Source: Bradyrhizobium arachidis (GTDB lineage: Bacteria > Pseudomonadota > Alphaproteobacteria > Rhizobiales > Xanthobacteraceae). Taken from it: DNA of 64,000 bases. Position 1 is the first letter of the stretch, and each line of letters starts with the position of its first letter. Under the pieces are notes generated by a model. The model had not been told where the DNA came from. It worked only from the letters and a program-made list of their open reading frames with translations, and searched no databases. Location of the stretch: assembly GCF_015291705.1 (NCBI RefSeq), contig NZ_CP030050.1, positions 5,766,001 to 5,830,000 of the forward strand, in the 5' to 3' direction. The translations under genes and the position numbers were made by a program. This document shows positions 33,326 through 42,719 of this stretch, piece by piece.

Positions 33326-34654
33326 ATGAAAACGCGGATATCTGCCCCCGATCGGCGCGACGTTTTGGCCGGGCTTGGCGCCTCAATTGGCGTCTCCCTC
33401 GGCGCCTCGGCGGCCGGGTTGATCGCCGGCGGCGCGGGCCCGCTCATGACCGCCCAGCTCGCCCTTCAGGCCAGGGCGGCAACGCTGGCTCTCAGGCCGG
33501 GACAGCCGCCTACACCAATCTGGGAGCTTGCCGCCGTAAGCCACCTTGGCGACGTCCGTCTCAAGCGTTTCGACGGCTGCCAGGTGGTGTTCCGGAACGA
33601 CCTGCCTGTGCCGCTTGCGCCAGTCTGGTACGGCCTCAATGCCCCGACCGGGGCCGATCCGCTCCGGGGCCGCGCGCCGGCGGCACCGGACACGACAGAA
33701 ACATCAGTTATTCCAATACCTAATGCGGGAACCCTGCTGGCCGACTTCCGGCTCTTCGAGGATGTCCAGAAGCAGCCCGCACGCCCGCTTCCGATCATCG
33801 CCACCGAGTCGAGCCGGGTCGCCGTCGATCGTGACGTGGTCCTCCTGATCGAGGAATGGCGCCTGCGGCCGGACGGGACTGCGCTTCCGCCGGGCCGAGA
33901 GGCGGACGGCACGACGCCTCTCTATACGATGAATGGAATGGCTTCATTCGAACTCTCAGCTGCGGCCGGCGAGCGGCTACGGCTGCGCTTTATCAACGGC
34001 TCCCAACGTTCTGTTCTGGCGATCAAATTGGAAAGCCATGAGGTCCGGGTCATGGCCCTGGACGGGCAGCCGGCCGAGCCGTTCCCGGCGCGCAACGGCG
34101 CCCTCGTGCTGGCCCCCGGCGGACGCGCCGACGCGTTTGTGGATACGGCCGCATCGGCCGCGTTCCTGCTGCATGATGGCAAAGAGGCACGCCAAGTGGG
34201 CAGCCTCAAGATATCAGGCCAACTGGACCGGCGAGCGCCGCTGTCATCGCCACAGCCCCTGCCGCCAAACGATCTCCCCGAGAAGCTCGATCTGAAGGGC
34301 GCCCTGCGGTTCGATGTCGCGCTCGGAGCGGCCGAGGCCGGCTGGATCAAGCCTGCAAACTTCTCGACCGCCTCGGCACCCGCCTTCCGCGCCAAGACCG
34401 GCCGCACCGTCGTGCTGGCCCTGAAGAACCCCGCCCCCATCACGACCGTCTTCCACCTGCACGGCCATCCCTTCCGCCTGCTCGACAAGCTCGACGACGG
34501 CTGGAAGCCTTACTGGCTCGACACGCTCGCCATCGAGCCCGGCCAGACCCAGCGCATCGCCTTCGCCGCGACCTCGCCCGGACGATGGCTGCTCGAATCC
34601 GTCGCGACCGACTGGGCCGCGCCGCGGCTGGTGCGGTGGTACGGGGTGGAATGA
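33326..34654 (+). CDS. multicopper-oxidase-fold protein lacking most copper ligands
   Basis: A 442-residue exported protein. The N-terminus SAPDRRDVLAGLG followed by a hydrophobic stretch is a Tat signal. Cupredoxin domains are recognisable, and the late HLHGHPF (H377, H379, H381) is the copper motif of multicopper oxidases. The first-domain HWHG motif is replaced by VWYG (residues 100-103), and the C-terminal HCH...H motif is replaced by WLLESVATDW. It therefore probably cannot form the trinuclear and type 1 sites, much like the cell-division protein FtsP (SufI). Role unknown; structural or periplasmic scaffold functions are possible. It stands between tRNA-Leu and nnr. Confidence 0.8.
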   Translation: MKTRISAPDRRDVLAGLGASIGVSLGASAAGLIAGGAGPLMTAQLALQARAATLALRPGQPPTPIWELAAVSHLGDVRLKRFDGCQVVFRNDLPVPLAPVWYGLNAPTGADPLRGRAPAAPDTTETSVIPIPNAGTLLADFRLFEDVQKQPARPLPIIATESSRVAVDRDVVLLIEEWRLRPDGTALPPGREADGTTPLYTMNGMASFELSAAAGERLRLRFINGSQRSVLAIKLESHEVRVMALDGQPAEPFPARNGALVLAPGGRADAFVDTAASAAFLLHDGKEARQVGSLKISGQLDRRAPLSSPQPLPPNDLPEKLDLKGALRFDVALGAAEAGWIKPANFSTASAPAFRAKTGRTVVLALKNPAPITTVFHLHGHPFRLLDKLDDGWKPYWLDTLAIEPGQTQRIAFAATSPGRWLLESVATDWAAPRLVRWYGVE

Positions 34655-34661
34655 GCCCTTC

Positions 34662-34746
34662 GTAGGATGGGTAGAGCGCAGCGAAACCCCTCGCCTTCGC
34701 GGCGAGATTTCAGATGATGGGTTTCGCTTCGCTCTACCCATCCTAC
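34662..34746. repeat. intergenic inverted repeat
   Basis: GTAGGATGGGTAGAGCG with AAACCC, and their inverted copy GGGTTTCGCTTCGCTC continuing TACCCATCCTAC, form a long hairpin around CCTCGCC/GGCGAG. It is a familiar Bradyrhizobium repeat and lies between two convergent genes, where it could terminate both. Confidence 0.7.
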
Positions 34747-34754
34747 CCGGCAGC

Positions 34755-36254
34755 TCAGTACTCCACCCCCAGCGCATTATAGATCCGCCGGTGCACGGCC
34801 GGCAGCGTCTCGGTCAGATCCTCCGCGATCAGGCCGGGCCCCGCCTCGCTGGCCGCCTCGCCATGCATCCAGACGCCGATGCTGGCGGCTTCGAAGGCCG
34901 GCACACCCTGCGCTAAGAGCCCGGCGATGATGCCGGCGAGCACGTCGCCGGCGCCGGCGGTGGCGAGCCAGGGTGGCGCGTTGGCAGCGATCGTGGCGCG
35001 GCCGTCGGGCGCGGCGATCGTGGTGTCCGGGCCCTTGAGGAGCACGACTGCGCCGGAGCGTTCGGCGGCGGCGCGCACGCGTTCGAGCTTGGAGCGGCCC
35101 GGATGCTTGTTGCTGAGATCGGAGAACAGGCGCGGGAATTCGCCCTCGTGCGGCGTCAGCACCACCGCATTGTCCTGCGAGGTTTTGATCGATTCGAACA
35201 GCCGCTCGGGATTCGCCGCAAAGCTGGTCAGCGCATCGGCGTCCAGCACCAGATGCCGCTGCGCGCTCAGCGCGGTGTGGACGAGATCGCAGGTGCGATC
35301 GCCGATTCCAGCGCCGGGACCGATCATGCAGGTGTTGTAGCGCTGGTCGCCGAGCAGCTCGCCGAACTCGATCGCGGTGTCGACGGGGCGGACCATCACC
35401 GCGGTCAGCGCGCTCGCGTTGATCGCGAGTGCGTCGCGCGGCGTTGCCAGCGTGACGAGGCCTGCACCGGCGCGCAGCGCCCCGCGCGCGGCGAGCCGTG
35501 CGGCGCCGGTCGCGGCCGCATCGCCCGAGACCGCCAGCACATGGCCGCGTGCATATTTGTGGCCGTCGATGCGCGGCACCGGAAAGGCTGCGCCCCAGAA
35601 GTCGGGATCGTTCTCGAAGACTTGCGGCCTGATCTCGTCCAGCACCGGCGCCTCGATGCCGATGTCGGCGAGGCGCACGCGGCCGCAATGCATCCGGCCC
35701 GGGAGCAACAGATGTGCAGGCTTCTTGCGGAAGAAGGTGACGGTCTCGGTGGCGTTGACCGCCACGCCCAGCACGGCGGCGCTGGTGCCGTTGATGCCGC
35801 TCGGCAGATCGACGGCGAGCACCGGGGCGCCGTTGGCGTTGATCGCCTCGATCATCTCGCGCGCCTCGCCCTCGACGGGCCGGCTGAGGCCGGCGCCGAA
35901 CAGCGCGTCGATGATCAGCGCGGGTCTTCCGATCGCCTGCGGATTGAACGGCAGCACCGGATGCTTCCAGCCGCGCGCGGCAGAGGCGGCATCGCCCTGG
36001 AGCTGGTCGCGCTCGCACATCAGGATCACCGAGACCTCTCGCCCCTGCGCGGCGAGCTCGGCGGCTGCGACAAACCCGTCACCGCCATTGTTGCCGGGGC
36101 CGGCCACGATCAGGATCGGCCCCTCCTCCACCAGCGCATTGGCGGCCTCGGCGACCGCCTGCCCCGCGCTGAGCATCAGCTTGAAGCCGGGCGTGCCCGC
36201 GGCGATGCTGAGCTGGTCAGCGCGCTGCATTTCGGCGTTGGTCAGTACTTCCAT
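34755..36254 (-). CDS. nnr: bifunctional NAD(P)H-hydrate epimerase / ADP-dependent dehydratase
   Basis: A 499-residue repair enzyme that converts damaged, hydrated NAD(P)H back to the normal cofactor. The N-terminal YjeF epimerase domain has VAGPGNNGGDGFVAAAELA. The C-terminal ribokinase-like domain has HKYARGHVLAVSGDA, MIGPGAGIGDRT and the catalytic-region motif GAGDVLAGIIAGLLAQG. Both halves appear complete. Start 36254 (MEVLTNAEMQRAD) matches the family; the longer frame is not used. It is divergent from glnB. Confidence 0.93.
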   Translation of the reverse strand: MEVLTNAEMQRADQLSIAAGTPGFKLMLSAGQAVAEAANALVEEGPILIVAGPGNNGGDGFVAAAELAAQGREVSVILMCERDQLQGDAASAARGWKHPVLPFNPQAIGRPALIIDALFGAGLSRPVEGEAREMIEAINANGAPVLAVDLPSGINGTSAAVLGVAVNATETVTFFRKKPAHLLLPGRMHCGRVRLADIGIEAPVLDEIRPQVFENDPDFWGAAFPVPRIDGHKYARGHVLAVSGDAAATGAARLAARGALRAGAGLVTLATPRDALAINASALTAVMVRPVDTAIEFGELLGDQRYNTCMIGPGAGIGDRTCDLVHTALSAQRHLVLDADALTSFAANPERLFESIKTSQDNAVVLTPHEGEFPRLFSDLSNKHPGRSKLERVRAAAERSGAVVLLKGPDTTIAAPDGRATIAANAPPWLATAGAGDVLAGIIAGLLAQGVPAFEAASIGVWMHGEAASEAGPGLIAEDLTETLPAVHRRIYNALGVEY

Positions 36255-36448
36255 GCCACTTCCCTGGTACAAACGCCTCTTCAACAGGCATCTTTCGTGC
36301 CGATCGGACGCCGGGAACACCTGTCTGCACACATATTGAACCGTTTGCCTATTTCATAGTCTTCGGTATTTTGGGTCGGTCGGCGCCACCTATCAGAGAT
36401 GCTCGTTAAAAGGCTGATAACGCTCCAATAATCAGGGCATTTGCAACT

Positions 36449-36464
36449 TGGCATAGACCCTGCT
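36449..36464 (+). promoter_or_regulatory. sigma-54 promoter of glnB-glnA
   Basis: TGGCATAGACCCTGCT carries the invariant GG and GC exactly ten bases apart, matching the -24/-12 consensus TGGCAC-N5-TTGCW. It lies about 170 bases before the glnB start. Bradyrhizobium glnBA is known to use tandem promoters, one of them NtrC and sigma-54 dependent, which fits. I did not find a clear NtrC site upstream. No gene is seen in the rest of the 36255-36635 gap. Confidence 0.75.
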
Positions 36465-36578
36465 TTCGAGGAAGCCGCTTCGGTTTGTCGTGCTCACTGG
36501 CATTTATCAGGGTGTGGCCGGCCGTTGTTGCCGGACTGGTCAGGGATCCCGGCATAGCGAAGACACGATCGTGCGTGA

Positions 36579-36974
<396 letters not shown>

Positions 36975-37015
36975 GCCGGGTGCTATCCCGAATTTTGCGA
37001 CACTCTGAAAGAAAA

Positions 37016-37034
37016 AAGGCTGCTTCGGCGGCCT
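37016..37034 (+). terminator. hairpin between glnB and glnA
   Basis: The sequence AAAAAAGGCTGC TTC GGCGGCCTGATTTC forms a short GC-rich hairpin between the two genes. It may act as a weak attenuator that lowers glnA readthrough or protects the glnB end. The T-run is poor, so full termination is doubtful. Confidence 0.45.
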
Positions 37035-37124
37035 GATTTCGTTTGTGCGGTTGCTCGAACTCGCCGAAAGCGAGAACAAATCTGCTCACCTGGAAACCGA
37101 CCCGCAGAGCCAAAAGGGGTATGC

Positions 37125-38534
37125 ATGAAGACCGCCAAAGACGTCCTGAAATCGATCAAGGACAACGACGTCAAATACGTCGACCTGCGCTTCACCGATC
37201 CGCGCGGCAAATGGCAGCATGTGACGTTCGACGTCAGCATGATCGATGAGGACATTTTCGCCGAAGGGACGATGTTCGACGGCTCCTCGATCGCCGGCTG
37301 GAAGGCGATCAATGAATCCGACATGTGCCTGATGCCCGATCCGGTCACCGCGACGATCGATCCGTTCTTCGCCGAAACCACGATGGTTATCACCTGCGAC
37401 GTGCTCGAGCCGACCACCGGCGAGCCCTACAACCGCGACCCCCGCGGCATCGCCAAGAAGGCGGAAGCCATGGTGAAGTCGATGGGCGTGGGCGACAGCG
37501 TGTTCGTCGGCCCCGAGGCCGAGTTCTTCGTGTTCGACGACGTGCGCTTCTCCTCCTCCCCCTACAACACCGGTTTCCGCCTCGACTCCTCGGAGCTGCC
37601 GACCAACACCGACACGGAATATGAGGGCGGCAATCTCGGCCACCGCATCCGCACCAAGGCGGGCTACTTCCCCGTCCCGCCGCAGGACTCCGTGCAGGAC
37701 ATGCGCTCCGAGATGCTCGGTGCCATGGCCAAGATGGGCGTCAAGGTCGAGAAGCATCACCACGAGGTCGCTTCCGCCCAGCACGAGTTGGGCATGAAGT
37801 TCGACACGCTGACGCTGATGGCCGACCACCTGCAGATCTACAAGTACTGCATCCACCAGGTCGCGCATATCTACGGCAAGACGGCCACCTTCATGCCGAA
37901 GCCGGTCTATGGCGACAACGGCTCGGGCATGCACGTGCACCAGTCGATCTGGAAGGACGGCAAGCCGGTGTTCGCCGGCAACAAGTACGCCGACCTGTCG
38001 GAGACCTGCCTCCACTACATCGGCGGCATCATCAAGCACGCCAAGGCGATCAACGCCTTCACCAACCCGTCGACCAACTCCTACAAGCGTCTGGTCCCGG
38101 GCTATGAGGCCCCGGTGCTGCTGGCCTATTCCGCACGCAACCGCTCGGCCTCCTGCCGCATCCCCTACACCGCTTCACCGAAGGCCAAGCGTGTCGAGGT
38201 GCGCTTCCCCGATCCGCTTGCCAATCCCTATCTCGGCTTCGCCGCGATGCTGATGGCCGGCCTCGACGGCATCAAGAACAAGATCGATCCGGGTCCGGCG
38301 ATGGACAAGGACCTCTACGACCTGCCGAAGGAAGAGCTGAAGCAGATCCCGACGGTGTGCGGCTCGCTCCGCGAGGCGCTGGAAAACCTCGACAAGGACC
38401 GCGGCTTCCTCAAGAACGGCGGCGTGTTCGACGACGACTTCATCGACGCCTATATCGAGCTGAAGATGACCGAAGTCGAGCGCTTCGAAATGACCCCGCA
38501 CCCGGTCGAGTTCGACATGTACTATTCGGGCTAA
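37125..38534 (+). CDS. glnA: glutamine synthetase, type I
   Basis: A 469-residue dodecameric enzyme that joins ammonium to glutamate. The beta-grasp domain contains [13 protein letters not shown]. The catalytic domain has [11 protein letters not shown], the [15 protein letters not shown]/glutamate-site motif, and [11 protein letters not shown]. The adenylylation tyrosine Y398 is present in [11 protein letters not shown], so it is regulated by GlnE under GlnB control. It follows glnB by 150 bases and ends with a strong terminator. Confidence 0.98.
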   Translation: MKTAKDVLKSIKDNDVKYVDLRFTDPRGKWQHVTFDVSMIDEDIFAEGTMFDGSSIAGWKAINESDMCLMPDPVTATIDPFFAETTMVITCDVLEPTTGEPYNRDPRGIAKKAEAMVKSMGVGDSVFVGPEAEFFVFDDVRFSSSPYNTGFRLDSSELPTNTDTEYEGGNLGHRIRTKAGYFPVPPQDSVQDMRSEMLGAMAKMGVKVEKHHHEVASAQHELGMKFDTLTLMADHLQIYKYCIHQVAHIYGKTATFMPKPVYGDNGSGMHVHQSIWKDGKPVFAGNKYADLSETCLHYIGGIIKHAKAINAFTNPSTNSYKRLVPGYEAPVLLAYSARNRSASCRIPYTASPKAKRVEVRFPDPLANPYLGFAAMLMAGLDGIKNKIDPGPAMDKDLYDLPKEELKQIPTVCGSLREALENLDKDRGFLKNGGVFDDDFIDAYIELKMTEVERFEMTPHPVEFDMYYSG

Positions 38535-38559
38535 GCGGCTCGAACTCTACACGACAAGC

Positions 38560-38587
38560 AAAAGGCGCTCCGAGAGGAGCGCCTTTT
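38560..38587 (+). terminator. terminator of glnA
   Basis: AAAAGGCGCTCC and its complement GGAGCGCCTTTT form a perfect hairpin with a GAGA loop, followed by CGTTTGG, 25 bases after the glnA stop. It also faces the convergent slipin gene. Confidence 0.9.
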
Positions 38588-38625
38588 CGTTTGGCATTGT
38601 CGTCATCGCCACGTCGCGCTTTTGG

Positions 38626-39387
38626 CTACGGGTTGTCGCGCCGCGGCAAGAAATGGTCGAGCAAGCCCGTCGGCAGCGGAAAAACGACGGTCGACGACCG
38701 TTCGCCCGCGATGTCGTGCAGAGCCGCGAAGTAACGCAGCTGCATCGCCTGAGGCTCCTGCGCGAGAATCCGGCCGGCCTCGACCAGCTTTTCGGCCGCC
38801 TGCTGCTCACCCATTGCATTGATCACCTTGGCCCGCCGCAAGCGCTCCGCTTCGGCCTGTTTGGCAATCGCGCGCACCATGGTTTCGTTGATATCGACGT
38901 CCTTGATCTCTATGCCGGTGACCTTGATGCCCCAGACGTCAGTCTGCTTGTCGAGAATCTCCTGGATGTCGGCGTTCAACCTGTCGCGCTCGGCAAGCAT
39001 CTCGTCGAGCTCGTGCTTGCCGAGCACCGAGCGCAACGTGGTCTGGGCGAGCTGGCTGGTGGCTGCCATGTAATCGCCGACCTTGATGATAGCGCGCTCG
39101 GGGTCGACGATGCGGAAGTAAAGAACGGCGTTGACCTTGACGGAGACGTTGTCCCGCGAAATCACGTCCTGCGGCGGCACGACCTGCACCATCACCCTTA
39201 GATCGACCTTGACGAGTTGCTGCACGATCGGAACGAGGAGGATGAGGCCCGGGCCCTTCACGCCGGTAAAGCGCCCGAGCGTAAAGATGACGCCACGCTC
39301 GTATTCGCGCAGGATTCGAATGGCTTGGGATAGAAACATGATGACCAGCAGCGCGAGCACCGCATAGGTCAGATATTCCAGCATCAT
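38626..39387 (-). CDS. slipin (stomatin/SPFH family membrane protein)
   Basis: A 253-residue SPFH protein. One N-terminal helix ([19 protein letters not shown]) is followed by the band-7 domain with [24 protein letters not shown] and [20 protein letters not shown]. Long Glu/Ala/Arg-rich oligomerisation helices come next ([19 protein letters not shown]). Slipins gather in membrane microdomains and typically pair with NfeD proteases. Here the start overlaps the NfeD stop by a few bases, a standard slipin operon. Confidence 0.93.
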   Translation of the reverse strand: MMLEYLTYAVLALLVIMFLSQAIRILREYERGVIFTLGRFTGVKGPGLILLVPIVQQLVKVDLRVMVQVVPPQDVISRDNVSVKVNAVLYFRIVDPERAIIKVGDYMAATSQLAQTTLRSVLGKHELDEMLAERDRLNADIQEILDKQTDVWGIKVTGIEIKDVDINETMVRAIAKQAEAERLRRAKVINAMGEQQAAEKLVEAGRILAQEPQAMQLRYFAALHDIAGERSSTVVFPLPTGLLDHFLPRRDNP

Positions 39388-40784
39388 GATGGACCTCCCT
39401 CGCCGGTTCGGGCTGATGCGCGCCGTATCAGCAGCGTCAAATCGATGACGTTGGCGACCTCGACCCTCTCTCCGGGCTTGAAGGTTTCGGCGCCGCGCGC
39501 CTGCCAACGCTCACCGTGGGCGAAGACATGACCCTCGCTCCCGCTCCAATCGAGAACTTCGGCGGGTAAGCCTCGCATGGCCTGCGCACCGACCCGTTCG
39601 GGAGCTTTGGCGGCGCGCCGAAGCGAACCAAGCACGACGAGCACAAAACCTACGAACACAGCCGCGGTGGTGCCGATCACCCACCACGACAGCTGGTAGC
39701 CAGGCGCCTCGCCCCTGAAGAGCATCAGGGCTCCCAGCACGAAAGCGACGATCCCTCCCAAACCGATCACCACGGTCGGGTTGAAGGCTTCGACGGTGAG
39801 AAGCACGAGTCCCACCAACATCAGGGCGAGTCCGGCGTAATTGACCGGCAGCAGATTGAGCGCATAGAGGCCGATCAGCAGGCAGATCGCGCCGACGACT
39901 CCCGGGGCGACTGCACCGGGAGATATGAACTCGAAGATCACGCCGTAGATGCCGACCATCAGGAGAATGAACGCCACGTTCGGATCGGTGATGACCGCCA
40001 GGAAGCGGGATATCCGTCCGGGGTCGATGGCTTCAACGACAGCATCCTTGGTCACGAGGCGCTGCGTCTTGCCGCCTGCAACCTCCACCTCACGGCCATC
40101 GAGCTGTCTCAGCAATTCAGCCTGATCGCGCGCGACGAGATCGATGGCATGAGCCGCCAGCGCGCCGTTGGCGGAAAGTGTGGCAGCCTCACGGACCGCC
40201 TTCTCCGCCCACTCCGCATTGCGGCCACGCAGCTCCGCAAGGCTGCGGATGAAGGCAACCGCATCATTGGTCGCCTTTGCCGTCATTGGATCCTTGAGCT
40301 GATCCTTGCTTTGATCCTTGGGCTCGCTCTGCTGGTCACCGTCCTTCTTGTCCTTGCCACCCTTGTCCGGCGCACCGCCCAGCGGCCCGCCAATCTGCAC
40401 CGGCGTCGCGGCACCAATGTTGGTGCCTGGCGCCATCGCCGCAATGTGGGTCGCATAAAGGATATAGGTCCCCGCGCTCGCCGCGTGGGCGCCAGAGGGA
40501 GCAACGTAACCGACGACAGGAATCGGCGAGGCCAGCACATCGGCGATGATCTCGCGCATGCTGGAATTGAGACCGCCGGGAGTATTCATTCTCAGAAGCA
40601 CGACCTCGGCGCGACGTTCGCTTGCCTTGGCCAAAGCCTCCTTCACGTAGCTGGCCGACGCAGGGCCAATGGCCCCGTCGATCGAAACTATCAATGCAAG
40701 GCGGCTGTTCTCCTCCGCTGGGCTGGGACGGAGGCCGCAGATCAAAGCCACGACGCCAATCGCCGCAACGAGGGCCGCCTTCAT
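39384..40784 (-). CDS. NfeD family membrane serine protease (long form)
   Basis: A 466-residue protein. The signal-like N-terminus [17 protein letters not shown] precedes a ClpP-like protease domain with [14 protein letters not shown] and the nucleophile region [11 protein letters not shown] Lys/Asp/Gln-rich insertion lies in the middle ([18 protein letters not shown]). Four to five C-terminal membrane helices and a short OB-like NfeD domain ([19 protein letters not shown]) follow. Long NfeD proteins cleave slipins or related partners, and the slipin gene is directly downstream. Start 40784 is preferred over a longer in-frame extension. Confidence 0.9.
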   Translation of the reverse strand: MKAALVAAIGVVALICGLRPSPAEENSRLALIVSIDGAIGPASASYVKEALAKASERRAEVVLLRMNTPGGLNSSMREIIADVLASPIPVVGYVAPSGAHAASAGTYILYATHIAAMAPGTNIGAATPVQIGGPLGGAPDKGGKDKKDGDQQSEPKDQSKDQLKDPMTAKATNDAVAFIRSLAELRGRNAEWAEKAVREAATLSANGALAAHAIDLVARDQAELLRQLDGREVEVAGGKTQRLVTKDAVVEAIDPGRISRFLAVITDPNVAFILLMVGIYGVIFEFISPGAVAPGVVGAICLLIGLYALNLLPVNYAGLALMLVGLVLLTVEAFNPTVVIGLGGIVAFVLGALMLFRGEAPGYQLSWWVIGTTAAVFVGFVLVVLGSLRRAAKAPERVGAQAMRGLPAEVLDWSGSEGHVFAHGERWQARGAETFKPGERVEVANVIDLTLLIRRASARTGEGGPS

Positions 40785-40952
40785 GGTCTGCACGGCAGTG
40801 CTCCCTTGCAGAGCATATGGTGCGCGTCTTGCGAACCTCAATGTGGCCGCGTGCAGACCATCGTCGTGATTGTGCGATGCAATGGAATAGCCCTGCACAC
40901 AAGGCAGTGGCGGACCATGCCTTTGGCTGATCCGCCCCTGCATTCTGCACCG

Positions 40953-41210
40953 CTACGGCCGCCGGACCCGCACCCCGTCCGCCCCGATCGCACCGAACGT
41001 GCCGGCGATGATCTCGCTCGTCAGCGGCGTGCCGCCGAGCGACCAGTGCGCGGGCTCCTGCTCCTCGATCCTGACCCAGACGTTGCGGCGGAAGTCCGGA
41101 CTGCCCTGCCCTTCGACCTCGACCATCAGGTCGGTGATGCGCTCGAGCAGCGCCTTCTTCTGCGCGGCGTCCAGGATGCCGCGGACGGTGGAAATCGTGA
41201 TATATGGCAT
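40953..41210 (-). CDS. tautomerase family protein (4-oxalocrotonate tautomerase-like)
   Basis: An 85-residue protein. From the start MPYITISTVRG, the proline after the initiator Met would be the catalytic N-terminal base, as in the tautomerase superfamily. The helix ILDAAQKKALLERITDLM and the NVWVRIEEQEPAHWSLGG stretch fit the small 4-OT-like group. The substrate is unknown. It is divergent from the GlxA-type regulator at 41362, suggesting that the regulator controls it. Confidence 0.85.
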   Translation of the reverse strand: MPYITISTVRGILDAAQKKALLERITDLMVEVEGQGSPDFRRNVWVRIEEQEPAHWSLGGTPLTSEIIAGTFGAIGADGVRVRRP

Positions 41211-41361
41211 GTCTCTCTCCAATCATGTGGTGTGACGACGGCGCGAGATTGGACCTGCCCCCGCCAACACGGCAGTGGCGGACAAGCCAGAGATCGGGCA
41301 ATTTCCGCCAGCTGGCCGCCGTTCCGGTCGGATAAGGTGGGCGCACTTGCCTGGAGACGTC

Positions 41362-42381
41362 ATGAAGCTCGCGGTTCTCGCACTGGACGGCTGCATGCAT
41401 TCGGCGATTGCCGGCATCGCCGACATCCTCGCGCTCGCCAATCACGTGATGCAGCAGAGCGGCGCAAGATCGCGCTTCGCCCTTCAGACGCTCTCGCTCG
41501 ACGGCAAACCGGTGCGCGCCGGCGGCGGACAGATGGTCGCGGTCGATGGCGCGGTCGGCAAACGCGGCCGCTTCGATGCGATCCTCGTCCCCGGCAACCT
41601 CGTCGATCACGTCACGGCCGAGCGGCTCCAGCCACAATATGCCCGTGCAGGAGCCTGGCTGCGGCAGCAGCATGCAAGCGGCCGGCTGATCGGCGCCTTT
41701 TGCAGCGGCGTGTTCGTCCTGGCCGGATCCGGCCTGCTCGACAATCGTCGCGCCACCATCACCTGGTGGCTGCAAAGCGAGCTACGGCAGCGCCATCCCG
41801 CGATCGACCTCGCACCCGACGCCGTCATCACCGTTGCCGACCGCATCGTCTGTGCGGCCGGACCGATGTCCTGGGTCGATCTCCTGCTAAGGCTGATCGA
41901 GATGGTCGAGGGCAAGGAGATCGCCAAATTATGCGCGGACTACGTCGTCATCGACACCGCGCAGCGCACCCAATCGATCTTCATGCCCGTCGGCTACCTG
42001 CTGTCGCAGGACCCGCTGCTGACCAAGGCGGACCTGCTGGTTCGCCGCAGCGGCAAGAGCCCGATGACGGTCAGGCGCCTCGCCGAGGCGCTCGGCCTCA
42101 GCGAACGCACGCTGAACCGGAAGTTCCAGGCGCTCACGCGCGAGCCGCCGCAGGCCTTCATCACGCGCCGCCGCGTCGAGCACGCGCGCACGCTGCTGGA
42201 GACGACGATGCAGCCGGTCAAGACTATCGCGCGTGCGGCCGGCTATGAGGACGAGAGCAGTTTTCGCAAGGCCTTCCGCAAGCTGACCCTGATGTCGCCG
42301 CAGGCCTATCGGGCACGGCGGATGGAGCGAGCGGACCTGTCGCAGGATCGGCGGGTCGCCGCCGCCTCCTACAATTCGTGA
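41362..42381 (+). CDS. GlxA family transcriptional regulator (DJ-1/PfpI + AraC)
   Basis: A 339-residue regulator with an N-terminal DJ-1/PfpI-like domain (MKLAVLALDGCMHSAIAGIADI). It has a conserved nucleophile-elbow cysteine, C114 in GAFCSGVFVLAG. The C-terminal AraC DNA-binding domain contains two helix-turn-helix motifs: MTVRRLAEALGLSERTLNRKF and the TIARAAGYEDESSFRKAFRK signature. The N-terminal domain probably binds a ligand rather than catalysing. Its last 13 bases overlap the end of the convergent lysine-rich gene. Confidence 0.9.
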   Translation: MKLAVLALDGCMHSAIAGIADILALANHVMQQSGARSRFALQTLSLDGKPVRAGGGQMVAVDGAVGKRGRFDAILVPGNLVDHVTAERLQPQYARAGAWLRQQHASGRLIGAFCSGVFVLAGSGLLDNRRATITWWLQSELRQRHPAIDLAPDAVITVADRIVCAAGPMSWVDLLLRLIEMVEGKEIAKLCADYVVIDTAQRTQSIFMPVGYLLSQDPLLTKADLLVRRSGKSPMTVRRLAEALGLSERTLNRKFQALTREPPQAFITRRRVEHARTLLETTMQPVKTIARAAGYEDESSFRKAFRKLTLMSPQAYRARRMERADLSQDRRVAAASYNS

Positions 42382-42704
42382 TCATCATCGGGAAATGGCG
42401 GGACCTGGGGGACCTTCCTCGCACGTCTGGCGACCGGTGCTCTCGGAGCGGGCCGACCCAACTCGAAATCGTCATCAGGAAACGGCGGGACCTGCGGGAC
42501 CTTCTTCTTTCCACCACGGCCGCTCCTCCTAGCCTTCTTCGGGGCCTTCGAGGACTTCTTCTTTGACGCCTTCCTCTTCAACGCTTTCCTCTTTGACGCT
42601 TTCCTCTTTGACGCTTTCTTTTTCGACGCCTTCTTCTTCGAAGCTTTCTTCGACGCCTTGCTCTTGACAGCGCCCTTCTTCGATCTCGACGTTGATCTTG
42701 CCAT
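42369..42704 (-). CDS. lysine-rich repeat protein with duplicated acidic motif
   Basis: A 111-residue protein in two parts. Residues 8-58 are an array of Lys/Ala/Ser units (KASKKKASKK, KASKRKASKR and similar), like the tails of histone H1-like or HU-tail proteins that bind DNA or RNA. The C-terminal part contains two copies of KVPQVPPFPDDD, separated by an Arg/Pro/Ala linker and followed by FEL and HEL. I do not recognise the C-terminal motif. The start is preceded by GGAGGCTGTCC. It overlaps the end of the GlxA-type gene. A nucleic-acid-binding role is an inference from composition. Confidence 0.7.
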   Translation of the reverse strand: MARSTSRSKKGAVKSKASKKASKKKASKKKASKRKASKRKALKRKASKKKSSKAPKKARRSGRGGKKKVPQVPPFPDDDFELGRPAPRAPVARRARKVPQVPPFPDDDHEL

Positions 42705-42719
42705 GGACAGCCTCCTTGA

